Below, in pieces: positions 22,986-33,470 of a stretch of DNA of 64,000 nucleotides. The first letter of the stretch is position 1; the number at the start of each line of letters is the position of its first letter. Made by a program: the position numbers and the translations under genes. Under the pieces are notes generated by a model that was not told the origin of the DNA, did not search any database, and saw only the letters and a program-made list of their open reading frames with translations. This stretch comes from Sophora flavescens (Eukaryota; Streptophyta; Magnoliopsida; Fabales; Fabaceae): NCBI GenBank assembly GCA_030762895.1, contig CM061068.1, forward strand, positions 76,657,228 through 76,721,227, in the 5' to 3' direction.

Positions 22986-23635
22986 GGGGAGAATAAAAAA
23001 GAGGGCAATAAAAAACCTTATTTTGAAGGAGAATCTAGATTTTATTTGTATCCAGGAGACTAAACTGGAAACTATTGACCAAAGAATCTGTGAGTCCTTG
23101 TGGGGCAGTGGAGAGGTGGATTGGATTGGGAGAAATTCAGAAGGAAACTCTAGTGGTATGTTGTGTATGTGGAACAACGGTACTTTCAAAATACAAGATA
23201 GTTTCACGGGGCCAGGTTTTGTTGGGGTGAAGGGTTCATGGGGAGGGGATGGTGTCCAATGTGTTATTCTCAACATCTACAGCCCTTGCGACCTATCCAG
23301 TTGTAAGTTGTGGTGCTTATGTGGTGATTTCAACTCTGTTAGGAGGTCTGGTGAGAGGAAGGACGGAGCTTCTCAACTGAACTACATAGAGCTTGTTCAA
23401 TGAATTTATTGGGGACATGGATCTCTGCGATCTTCCCCTGACAGGGAGTAAGTATACGTGGTATAGGCCTGATGGATGTTAGATGAGCCGCCTGGATCGG
23501 TTCCTGCTGTCTGTAGAGTGGCTTGAGAAATAGGAAAATCTGGGTCAGTGGGGAGTTGACAGATCTGTATCCGATCACTGTGCTGTTCTTCTTAAACAAA
23601 CAGGTCAAGTATAGGGTGCTAAACCATTTAGAATT
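22986..23635 (+). pseudogene. LINE APE-type endonuclease, internally shortened
   Basis: The ordered motifs are FICIQETK (catalytic Glu), the GNSSGMLCMWN block, ILNIYSPCD, CGDFNSV (Asp/Asn), SRLDRFLLS and SDHCAVLL (catalytic His). Between YSPCD and CGDFN there are only about ten residues. Plant L1 enzymes have roughly 30 there, so a deletion is likely. Stops occur near 23,400, 23,480 and 23,530. This enzyme would nick target DNA for target-primed reverse transcription. Confidence 0.85.
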
Positions 23636-25480
23636 ATGAATTGTTGGCTAATGGACAAAAATCTTGAAAAGCTGGTGAAGGATTCATGGAGTGGTTCGGA
23701 GGTACAGGGTTGGGGCGCATATGTAGTTAAACAGAAGCTAAAAAAACTAAAACATGATATTAAAGATTGGAATAAAATTAGTTTTGGAAATTTAGATGCA
23801 AGCATTTCCAAGGCTATTGAAGGGATAAAAGCAAGTGATGTACTGGGAGAGGAAGGGAATTTATCAGCGGCTGATATCTCAACAAGAAGAGTTCATATTG
23901 ATTCTTTTTGGAAATATTCCAGGATGAATGAGTCTTTCCTTGCACAAAGAGCCAAGTCCAAATGGATGAAGGACGGGGACTCCAACACAAAGTTTTTTCA
24001 TGCTTGCATCAACAAAAGAAGGAGGGATAATACGATACATGGTTTCAAAATTGGTGGTTCTTGGGTGGAGGATGTGGAAAGTGTAAGGAAGGAGGTGCAT
24101 GACTTTTTTAAAGGATATTTTAATGAACCAAATTGGCCAAGGCAAACTTTGGATGGAATCGGCTTTAACAGGATCAATGAGTCCGAGGACGCCATGCTTA
24201 CGGATGTCTTCATCATTGAAGAGATAGAGGAGGCAGTGTGGAGTTGTGAAAGTAATAAGTATCTGGGACCCGATGGTTACAATTTCGGGTTCATCAAGAA
24301 ATTTTAGCTCATCTTTAGAGATGATTTCTACAATCTGTTTGTGGAGTTCCATACAAACAGAAAATTGCCAAGAAGGTGTAGTGTATCTTTCATAGCCTTG
24401 AAACCAAAGGTTAATTGTCCGATGTACATGGCTAAATATAGACCGATATCACTTATCGGTTGCATTTACAAGATTTTGGCAAAAATGTTGGCAGGGAGAT
24501 TGAGCAGAGTAATGAAGACTATTATTTCTGAAAACCAATCAGCATTTCTAAAAGGTGGGAATATATTTGACGGGGTGGTGATATTAAATAAGGTGATCGA
24601 CTACGCAAAAAGGAGAGGGGGACCGTGTATGCTACTTAAGGTGGAGTCATTTGGTAAATTTGGCCAAGAGACATCATAATAATATCCTTTTGAGCAGTTG
24701 CTGCCATCGAGAAGGCGTATGATTCTATTAGCTGGGAATATCTTGATTATATGTTTGTTAGAATAGGTTTTGGTGGGATATGGAGAGCTTGGATAAGGGA
24801 GTGTCTTGCATTGGCTTTAGTTTCTGTTTTAGTCAACGGGTGCCCAACAAATGAGTTTAAAGTGTCTAAAGGTCTTCGTCAGGGTGACCCCATGGCACCG
24901 TTCCTGTTTTTGATCGTGGCTGAAGGTTTGAGCGGATTAACCAAGAAAGCAGCGAGTTCGGGTGCTTATGAGCAGTAGTTTATAAGAAACAGTGAGGAGG
25001 TGGGGGCGGTTTCACGCACACAATACGCAGATGACACGGTATTGATTGGAAACCTGTCGCTCAACATTGTTTACATCATGAAGTGCATTCTTAGATGTTT
25101 TGAAATGGCATCCAGGTTGAATGAGAATTTTCAAAAAAGTTGTGTGATAGGGTTAAAGGATAATGATAATCTTTCAGGTTTGGCAGTAAGTTCACTAAAT
25201 TGCAAAGTGGGTGTAATTCCTTTTAAGTTCCTAGGAATCCAAGTGGGGGCAAATCCAAGGAGAGCGATCACTTGGATTTCGGTGATTATGTCCATAAAGT
25301 CACGATTGTTGGGTTGGAGGAATAGGTTCCTGTATTTCGGGGGAAGAATAGTGTTGATAAATGTGGTTCTATCGAGCATACCTTTGTATCATTTATCGTT
25401 CTACAAGGCTCCAAAGAAGGTGATCAAGACAATTACTCAAATTCAGTGTAAGTGTCTGTTGGGGGGGAGGGGGTTATGAG
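23636..25480 (+). pseudogene. LINE reverse transcriptase
   Basis: A frame of 223 residues (23,636-24,307) holds the region ahead of the palm, including QRAKSKWMKDGDSNTKFFH. Further frames hold the palm: PISLIGCIYKILAKMLAGRL and SENQSAF (24,341-24,679), an EKAYDSI-like block near 24,710, VSKGLRQGDPMAPFLF (24,751-24,978), and the catalytic YADD at 25,024-25,035 followed by FKFLGIQVGANPRR. At least four breaks interrupt the frame. The motif order is complete, so the domain was whole once. Confidence 0.92.
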
Positions 25481-26600
25481 GAATCTGGGAAAATCCCGTG
25501 GGTTACTTGGGATGTAGTGTGTAGACATAGGGATGAGAGTGGCCTTGGGATAAAAAACCTTTTATCTTTCAACCTAGCCCTTCTAAGGAAATGGAAGCGG
25601 AGAATGTTGGTGGAGGGTGAGAGTTTGTGGTGCAAGATTTTGAAGGTGAGATACGGGAATAGGTTAGTTGCCTCAAATAGCCATAACACGGATTCAATAT
25701 GGTGGAGGGATCTCTGGAAGTTAGAAGATAGGGGGAGCCCGAATGAAGGTTGGTTGTTGAGAGGGTTAGTGAGGAGTGTAGGTAATGGGAGTGAAATCAT
25801 GTTTTGGGGGGAGGTTTGGCTGGGGGTAGAAAATTTCAGATCTAAGTATCCTAGGTTGTATAATCTGGCATTATCAAAGGATGGCAAGATTAGTGAGATG
25901 GGTGAATGGAGGAGTGATTGTTGGGAGTGAAATTTTAGGTGGAGAAGGAGTTTGTTTATTTGGGAGGAAGAATTGGTAAAATGTTTGTTGCAAGATCTTT
26001 CTTCATCTACTATCAGGCAGAATAGCACAGACTTATGGGTCTGGTGTGTTGAGGCTTCGGGTCTGTACAGTGTTAGAACGGCTTACAGGACGATCAATGC
26101 CCATATCTTAGTGGCTGATGACGGGTTCTTCAAATCATTATGGAAGGGGATGGCACCACTCATAGTGGTTGGTTTCTGCTGGAAGGTGGCTCTAGATAGG
26201 ATCCGTGCAACAAATTTACAGAAGAGGGGTATACAATTCGATTCACAACTTCCGGTATGCATCTTTTGTAATTATAGTTGGAGGTAACAGCTTATGTTAT
26301 GTTTTCTTGTCCTGTTTCTTATAATGTGTGGTTGCAAGTCTATAATTGGTTTGGCTTTGTTGTTGTGTTGCCTACGGACCTTAAATCATGTTTTCTTCAA
26401 ACTCAGGTTTATTGTGCTTCAAAGCTTTAGTACAGTGTTGGGATTTGATTTGGTTTGCAATTGTGTGGTCAATTTGGTTGATTGGGAATTATATTATTTT
26501 CAAAAACAGCGGGTTGGAGATTGATGAATTACTGGATCTGATTCATCTAAGGTCTTGGAAGTGGGTTTCAAATTCTGTTGCTGGTTGACCTTTTTCAGAT
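25481..26600 (+). pseudogene. LINE C-terminal region with RT zinc-binding domain
   Basis: Frames at 25,517-25,930 and 25,952-26,287 give the W-rich segment and the zinc-binding domain after the reverse transcriptase (LWKGMAPLIVVGFCWKVALD, then CIFCN). A further frame ends in IVWSIWLIGNYIIFKN, the usual end of plant L1 ORF2. The stops at 25,928, 26,286 and between frames show decay. Confidence 0.85.
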
Positions 26601-27021
26601 TCTGATTGGTGCAATAATCCAAAATGTTGTTTGGAATTAAGTAAAAAGAGGAGACAATGGTTCTTGTGATTCTAGATGTGTTAGTGTTAGAAGTTGTAGG
26701 CATCAACTATATTCACAAAGCTCTTGTTTTGTTCTGGTTGTTGTTAGGATGTCGTTCTTCATGGTGGGTTCGTGTTTTAGGAGATTTCCTTGTTTCTTTT
26801 CGGGTGAAAGGTTTAGGTTCTGTTTGTATTTTGGTTTCTTGTGGCTATTGTGGGGCTGGACAACAGCTTCTGTATCAACCTTATGGCAATCAAGTGCTTT
26901 AGGTTGAGATTTATCTAGTGTTTTGCTATTTTTTACTTGTTTCCTTTGTTTTATACGCATTTGTATATGGGTTGGGACCCCTTGTGCTCAATATCAATTC
27001 ATTCTTTTCTTATAAAAAAAA
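26601..27021 (+). other. LINE 3' UTR with poly(A)
   Basis: No coding signal is present. The end is a T-rich stretch followed by CTTATAAAAAAAA, a typical LINE tail. I could not find the target duplication, because its left copy lies off the window. Confidence 0.75.
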
Positions 27022-27899
27022 CCTGAGTTTTGATAGCCAGTGTACAATGAAAAAATTGATAGACCTGATGATTTTTATACTCCCCAAGTTCAACAGTGGA
27101 CCACTTTGATAGGTGGTACCACCGTGCACATGTAGTTTAAACCATTAGATTTATGTGGACCACAGTAATATGGCGTACCCTTCCACACTCTTTCTCTTTG
27201 TCTCTTCTACCTTCCTTTCTTTGTTCTGTACGTTGCTGCCCCTCTCCTAGTCGTTCTGATCATTGTCGCGTCGAGCTCCAGTTGTTCTCTCTGGTCAATC
27301 AACACTTCCTCCTCCTCCTTCGTTCACCTTCCCTTCTGGTCGTGCCGCCCTCGTCCCTCCTCTCCTAGTCGCAAGCTCCGTCGGGATTCCAGACTAAACA
27401 ATCGCGTCGTTCCAGACAGACAATGTTCCAACCTTGTTGTCCCTATTCATGGCTGATTTGCACCGTCACAGAACTCCACCTTCTTCTCCGGCCAGCACCG
27501 TCTAGCCACGAGCCGTCTCCGCCGTTGTAGAATCAATCATTCTCGGGATCGTCCAACCGCGAGTCATCCATGCTATTGCAGAACCGACTGTTCTCTAACG
27601 AGTGATAACCCTCTGGCTTATCTAGTTTTATCACTAGGAAAGCTATGGTTTTTGAGATAATTAGTTGAATTTTATCTCATTTAAACCCGACTTTAGCTTT
27701 AATTGTCCTTCAGCAAGGTCTTGAGTCTTTTTGTTAGTTTTTAGAATTTTTGTTAGAATTTTGAGTCAAATAAAGCATTACATGCTACTCTTAGTTTTAG
27801 GTGATTGTTCCAGAACTGAGGTGAAAAGTAAAGCTGGAAGAAAGCTAGGAAGAATGAAGGAAAAAGCAAGCTAGAAGACCAAAATGGAAGAAAATTGCT

Positions 27900-27965
27900 G
27901 GCCTCTGGCTCGCCCCGCTAGCAGTTGCTCGCCCTGCTAGCAGCTGCTCACACCGCTAGCGAGCG
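27900..27965 (+). repeat. GC-rich GCTAGC cassette upstream of the LTR TATA box
   Basis: Three spaced repeats of a CTCGCCC(C/T)GCTAGCAG-like unit, the last diverged, end 13 bases before the TATA-like box at 27,979. GCTAGC is self-complementary. The block is shorter than the two related cassettes. Confidence 0.8.
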
Positions 27966-29827
27966 TTTGACATATTAGTATAAAAGCTTGTGTTTAGTCC
28001 AAATTTCAAACCTTAATCCTAGTTTTTGAGAGCTATGTCTCGTTTAGGCAATTTTTGGCATTTTTGGATGCTTTCTCTTGAATTCTTTGGATCATGAACA
28101 CCATGAGGAGCTAATCCTTTTTTATAAGGAATCGATGTAGTCGCATGAAACACCCCCACTTGGGCATCACATTTATACCATTTTTTTGCGGAAAATAAAA
28201 ACTTTTAGAAAATGTCGGTTACTTTCGGAAATTTAAAATTTTTCTAAGTAATTATACTTTTTCAAAAATGCGATGCTTTTTCCTTATAAAACTTTTTCTT
28301 TCACGCACAACTAATTATAAAACAGCATAACCGTAAAAGAAGCAAAGGGACACATAAAAGCTTACATACATTAATCATAAGGCCTTCATGGAGACAGGCC
28401 ACTTGACAGATGTTTTTTTTTTTTACATAAGGAAAACAAAAGACATCTAAACAGAGGTAAGGTTAAAGGAAACATAGCTCAAAAGAAAGATGGCTCTCAG
28501 AAGCCAGATACAACTAATGAGACAACATTACCCCAAAAACATGATCCTAAAGCTGGGCGGAAAACTAATGGTACCCATTGGGGAGACCATGGTGGCTATC
28601 CCCATTCCCAGAAGGTGCGTCGGATAAAGAAGCAGATGCCCCAAATCCCTCATCATGAGAGTCCTCATCATCATCGTCAAGAGGGTGGTACTGTGGCTCC
28701 TCCTCCATAGCTCCACAGGGTTTTCCTCAAAGAACTCCTCGGGACCCTCCTCTATGGGCGAGGCCGGTGCTGCTGCCTGCTGAAGTGGGTCCTGTGGGGG
28801 GTCCATGACCAACTGTCCCTGGTTAGCTAGGTGCTGCAGATAGAACCATGCTGGTGGTAACGAGATCTCGATTGTCTCTACGGTATGAGTCCTCCGCTCC
28901 GGTCCTCCCACCTTCGTACCATCAACTGTACAAACCGGGTCAGTATATGTGGCGGAGTGATTTCCCGGATGAAACACCCACGCGCCAGGGTTATAGGCAT
29001 TCTAAAAAATGAGGGCCCTCACCCTTGAGTGAGCTAGGGGCATGGCCGGATCCATCTATACTCAAAACAGATATATGCCACATAGGGAAAGAAAACCAAT
29101 AACAAAAACAAAATGCAAGGGTGAGATGCCAATATATGGATTAATTACGATAAATACATGCACGACACACATAAAAACAACATGTACAAATAAATATTCA
29201 TATTCAACATAAGATTTTTCAGAAATAAGCATAACATCCAAAAATATCATCGTTTTTGAAAAATGCATGACACTTCTATATTCAACAATCTATCCTAATC
29301 TCCGAAGATCCCAACTTTGTTTTAAAATAAAGTGAGTTGATCAGGCTCGATTGCCAAATAAGGCACAACGTGTTTTCCACATCACTATCCATTTCAAAGC
29401 TCAGTGATCAACGTGTGTGGAGTCCATAGAACACTGTCCAACACAAGGCACAGTGATCAAGGCATATGGATTTCATTGTCCATCAAGGCACAATGATACA
29501 ACATAGCATTAAATACCTTACCCTTCAAGGCATTCATACAAAACAACGTGGGCACGTCTGCCAAATGCATGTAAAAACATTTAATTTTCGCCACTTTTCT
29601 TGGTGTTTCATTCTTTCTTTCGTCGAGGCTCAAGGCTCACTACCATTCATGAACTTTTCAACGTTTTAGAACTTTCCATTATCAACACAGGACGTTCTGT
29701 CCAAGTGTCCAATCACAAGAGTCATAGATCGATACATCAGTCTTAGACATAGAAAACAACTTTCACCTTTTTACCATGTTTATCACAACGTATGTAGGAC
29801 ACACAGTCCACAATAACATATATAGGA

Positions 29828-30470
29828 CACTACTAGAAAACTTGAATTTTCAGATGGAATTTTCGGACGAAAATGTTTCCGTATGAAATTTTATGAACAT
29901 TTCGGACGGATTTGAGACGAATGTAATTTTCAATGAGATTCCGTCTCAAATCCGTCTCTACTTTGTCTCAAACTTTCGTGCCAATAACGTGCCAAAATAT
30001 TTCCCACAGATTTCGCACGGGTCGGTTTCATTTTTTTTTATCTTGGGTCTTTTCAATCATCCGTCTGAAATCTGTCTGAAAATTTGAGACAGATTTCACA
30101 CGGATTTGTTATTTTTTATATTTTTCTTGATTTATCTTACATCCGTCTAAAATCTGTCTGAAAATTTGAGACAAATTTCACACGGATTTATTATTTTTTA
30201 TATTTTTCTTGATTTATCTTACATCCGTCTGAAATCTGTCTGAAAATTTGAGATAGATTTCACACGGATTTGTTATTTTATATATTTTTTTTTGTTTATA
30301 TTACATCCGTCTGAAATCTGTCCTAAAATTTGAGACAGATTTCACACGGAGTTGTTATTTTTTATATTTTTCTTGATTTATCTTACATCCGTCTGAAATC
30401 TGTCCGAAAATTTGAGACAGATTTCACACGAATTTGTTATTTTTTATATTTTTCTTGAAAAAGATTAAAT
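29828..30470 (+). mobile_element. CACTA-type end with five 82-bp subterminal repeats
   Basis: It begins CACTACTAGAAAACTTG, a standard CACTA terminal motif. Then come repeats starting CCGTCTGAAATCTGTC at about 30,061, 30,143, 30,225, 30,307 and 30,389 (period 82). Each contains GAAATCTGTC and GACAGATTTC, which can pair. No second terminus (…CTAGTAGTG) was found before 33,000, so it is a fragment or has a degraded right end. Confidence 0.7.
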
Positions 30471-30681
30471 AATTTATCTTACAAATATGATTAAAATATT
30501 TGATCTTAATAAATTTAAAAGTAAACAAGATTTATGAAAAAAATTAAAAAAAACATATTTAGCCTAATAAAATGTAAAATTAAATTCAAAAATTAAATTT
30601 TAGAAATTAATTGTTGTAAAAATTTATAACAATAGACTAATATACAACAACAAAAAATAGGCAACATGATCACGGCGCCAT

Positions 30682-30868
30682 AAATTTATACGTACAAAAA
30701 ATCTCCATTTGGTCCATATACATTACCCGTTTGGTCCCTATACGAGCAAAACATAATTAAATATGTCCCTAAAAGTTTGTACGGGAGGGACCAAATGGGG
30801 ACTTTTTGTACGTATAAGGACCATTTTAATAATTTTTTACGTATAGAGACCAAATCAAAAATTTGTGT
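30682..30868. repeat. Foldback repeat of the 'TTTGGTCC' type
   Basis: The left arm TATACGTACAAAAAATCTCC with CATTTGGTCC is mirrored by GGACCAAATGGGGAC with TTTTTGTACGTATA near 30,790-30,820. Further GACC/GGTC words follow. It has no coding potential and can form a hairpin. Confidence 0.6.
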
Positions 30869-30872
30869 CACG

Positions 30873-31330
30873 TGTAACACCCTAGTTTTTACCCATATGA
30901 TTAATTATTTTATTTGGATGTGTATGTTTATTTTGTTATATGTATCATCCCAGTTTTCATATAGATGTTTAATTATTTTATTGGAGTAATTAATTATCCG
31001 GATGTTTAAGTTTGTTTATTTTTATGTTGTTTAGTTTGAATAATTATATTTACTCATTTAAAATTATTTTATTGATTACGTTAGCAATGTGCTACTGTAG
31101 TGTGTAACACCCTAGTTTTTCACATATACGTTTAATTATTTTATTGAAATAATTAATTATCTGGATGTTTATTTTTGGTTATTTTTATGTTGTTTAGTTT
31201 GAGTAATTTTATTTACTCATTTAAAATTATTTTATTGGGTACGTTAACAGTGCGTTACTGCAGTATATACACGCTTGCAGGACAATAATGTTACGCGATT
31301 GTCACTATTATTCTGTGTTTAGAAAAATAT
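30873..31330 (+). repeat. LTR-like start, duplicated in tandem at 230 bp
   Basis: TGTAACACCCTAGTTTTT occurs at 30,873 and again at 31,103. About 200 bases after each copy are clearly similar, including TTATTTTTATGTTGTTTAGT and ACTCATTTAAAATTATTTTA. The motif is the usual plus-strand start of a chromovirus LTR, opposite in orientation to the copy at 28,146-29,827. Confidence 0.65.
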
Positions 31331-32404
31331 TTTAAATAATATGATTCAAAGAAATTTATTTTCAGATGTTACTCTATTTAATTTTAGATTTGAAAATAAT
31401 TTGGTTTAGTGTTAACTAGAGATTAATTTTTGATCACTGATTTTCTTGGTGGATCAATTCAACCACCAACCTTTACTCTAATTTGAATTTTGAAAGTATA
31501 TATTTGTCACTCATTGTTTTAGATCTAATGGTCAATATTATTATTCTTTTCCTAAAATAAATTTCAACCACACATTCTACCTACTCCTAACTAAAAGAAA
31601 ACAAAGAAAATGAAAAAGGAATTTTTTTCTCTTCTTTCCCAGTCAGAAAATGCACGACCCCTTCCTTTCTTATTTCTCCTTTTCTTCTTCAACAGACACA
31701 CAGCCACACCTTCACTCTTCCACCCTCTGACTTTGCAAAAGACCGAAATCCTCTCCTCTGGCTTGTCCAGTCGCGCCGCCTCCCCTGAGAACCTCCAACC
31801 GCCGCTCGCACCTGGACTAGGGAAGAAACCACACGAGCCCCACGCCTGGTTCGTTTGCTCCGCCGCTACGACTTTGTTCCCCCGCCGTGGTTGAGGTTCC
31901 AGCCACCAAGTGAGCCGTCGTGGAGCACCGTCCACCACCGCATGGAGTGGAGAGGACGACAACCTCGCTTTCTGTCAGGTTGGTGAGCCGTTAGGAAGCC
32001 GTCTCTGTCATGGTTGCTTCTGGAACGTTGATGCTTCCGTCACCACCATCTTCAGCCACCACTCTCCTTCTTCCTCTTGGTTGGGTGAGTGATTTTCTCA
32101 CTTTATCTAATTTCAAGAATCCCCAAATTTTCCCAAACCCTAACCCTAGCTTTTGAATTCAGATTTCAATTTTGAAATTGAAACTTGTTTTGTGCAATTG
32201 GGGTAGTGAATTAGTGTTATCCTAAACTAATTTAATTATTCTTTGAGTAGTTTCGTTTTCCCCAATTTGGATTATGAACCTTAAAGCTGGTAAGAATTTT
32301 GTATGTTATGGATAATCTATTTTTTTAAAAAACTTGGGAAGTATGATATCCTTCTTTTCTATCATTTATTTTATCTTTAATACAGCATTACATTGTTCTT
32401 TTAG
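31331..32404 (+). other. LTR-like or leader-like DNA without a gene
   Basis: An AT-rich start is followed by a CT-rich block (31,600-32,100) with short open frames of low-complexity composition (31,610-31,894 and others). It resembles the transcribed leader part of chromovirus LTRs. I see no domain. Confidence 0.4.
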
Positions 32405-32643
32405 GAAGCAAAAATTGCATTCAAAGCACTTCTGGAGTCTGCAAATGTTCAGTCTGCAACAAGTGCACTAATTCAATGGCACAATGTAGTTGCATATTAT
32501 TTTGTAGATTTGTGTTAATGGCACACTATATGGGTTCTCTCATTGAATCAATTTAATCTTCCATCCAGTATTTGGGCCAAAGGAAGAAGCTAGAAGCTGA
32601 AGAGAGGCGCATGAAGCAGAAAAGAGCTCGGGAAGAATTCACC
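32405..32643 (+). pseudogene. Captured gene fragment similar to PRP40 (FF-domain splicing factor)
   Basis: After a TTTTAG acceptor at 32,401-32,404 the frame reads EAKIAFKALLESANVQS. After a second acceptor (ATCCAG, ending 32,568) it reads YLGQRKKLEAEERRMKQKRA with REEFT following, to 32,643. Both match the FF-domain region of plant pre-mRNA-processing protein 40 as I remember it. The intervening 110 bases contain stops and look intronic. A part of the source exon between the two blocks is missing. Retained intron-like sequence suggests DNA-level capture by a transposon, not retroposition. No full gene is present. Confidence 0.6.
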
Positions 32644-33470
32644 GAAATTTCAACTACAGCTTCCTACGATAAAATAGATTATGAAAATAATTTTGGTTTA
32701 CTAAAAATAATTTCTCGGATTTAAAATAATGAACACACATATGCATACATATACACTGATTATTGAGAAGCAGAAAAAAATCGGGGTGTTACACCGCACA
32801 TGACGACATAGTGAAATTTGTGATGTTTTCTATTCCCTTCTTCTTAATTTATGTTTCTTAATTTTGATTTGTATGTGTTAATCAAAAGAGACTGTGATTA
32901 ACTAACCAAACCCGATGAGTCCGACCGGAGATTCATGTTTTAGGGTTTGAATTAAGAACATAAATTGATTATTGATAGAAATATAATAGGAGACTTCTGC
33001 AATCGATATAGGGAACCAATAACTTAATGAATCCTTGCATGTTAATCATCATAGAGATATATTTGGTTAGGGTGTTAGGGTGTTTTCTTTTGTGCTCGAA
33101 CGAGACATTATAATAATTTAGGGTCCCTGGTTGACATAGAATTTGAATTAGGAATAGAATAATAATCACATCTAGATCTAGGCTTGATTATGTAGGTGAA
33201 ATCATGACCTCAGATTCCCCAATCATAATCTTAATCTTAATCATCGTTTGCATCTTTGCGATTTGTTTAGATCCACTTTTGATTTGATAAATAATTTGTT
33301 ATCTCACTTGATTTCATCATCTTGTCTCTCCATTGACTTGGTTAAACTAGATTATCTATTTAATTTAGATAAATTGGCCAACCCAATCCCTGTGTTCGAT
33401 ACTGAGCATTATTTTTCGTTTTATTATTACTTGCTTCGATCCGGTATACTTGTCGGAGCCCATCAACGAG

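Larger units (their letters stand above)
21442..27021 (+). mobile_element. L1-type LINE, 5' part displaced off window
   Basis: The order is ORF1 (DUF4283-like), an APE-type endonuclease, reverse transcriptase with YADD, a zinc-binding C-terminal region and a short poly(A) run at 27,014-27,021. This is the usual plant L1 layout. Many stops and frameshifts show an old copy. The left edge is the Athila insertion, so the 5' UTR and the start of ORF1 would lie left of the whole nest. Confidence 0.92.
28146..32793 (-). mobile_element. Composite insertion with chromovirus-type LTR ends
   Basis: The ends are TGAAACACCCCC (28,146) and GGGGTGTTACA (32,793), which are inverted complements. The flanks TCGCA (28,141-28,145) and CCGCA (32,794-32,798) are a duplication with one mismatch. 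The left part, 28,146-29,827, is a minus-strand LTR 3' half like 10,380-12,117. The interior holds a CACTA end, a foldback, a plus-strand LTR-like start and gene-derived exons. A 149-residue minus frame at 28,977-28,528 looks like LTR sequence, not a gene. Inner order is unresolved. Confidence 0.6.
27603..33465 (+). mobile_element. Solo LTR, Athila-type, split by a composite insertion
   Basis: Perfect duplications ACGAG flank it (27,598-27,602 and 33,466-33,470). It starts TGATAACCCTCTGGCTTATC, nearly the start of the minus-strand copy at 1,888, and ends TATTACTTGCTTCGATCCGG followed by ...CCCATCA. Without the insertion at 28,146-32,793 it is about 1.2 kb. The TATA-like box is TATAAAAG at 27,979-27,986. 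Confidence 0.88.

Noticed and set aside
28528..28977. A 149-residue minus-strand gene
   Set aside because: It lies wholly within the chromovirus LTR segment, is compositionally biased, and has no recognised domain.
30873..32793. An independent plus-strand solo LTR
   Set aside because: The flanking five bases (TCACG and CCGCA) do not match, whereas 28,141-28,145 and 32,794-32,798 match better as one insertion.
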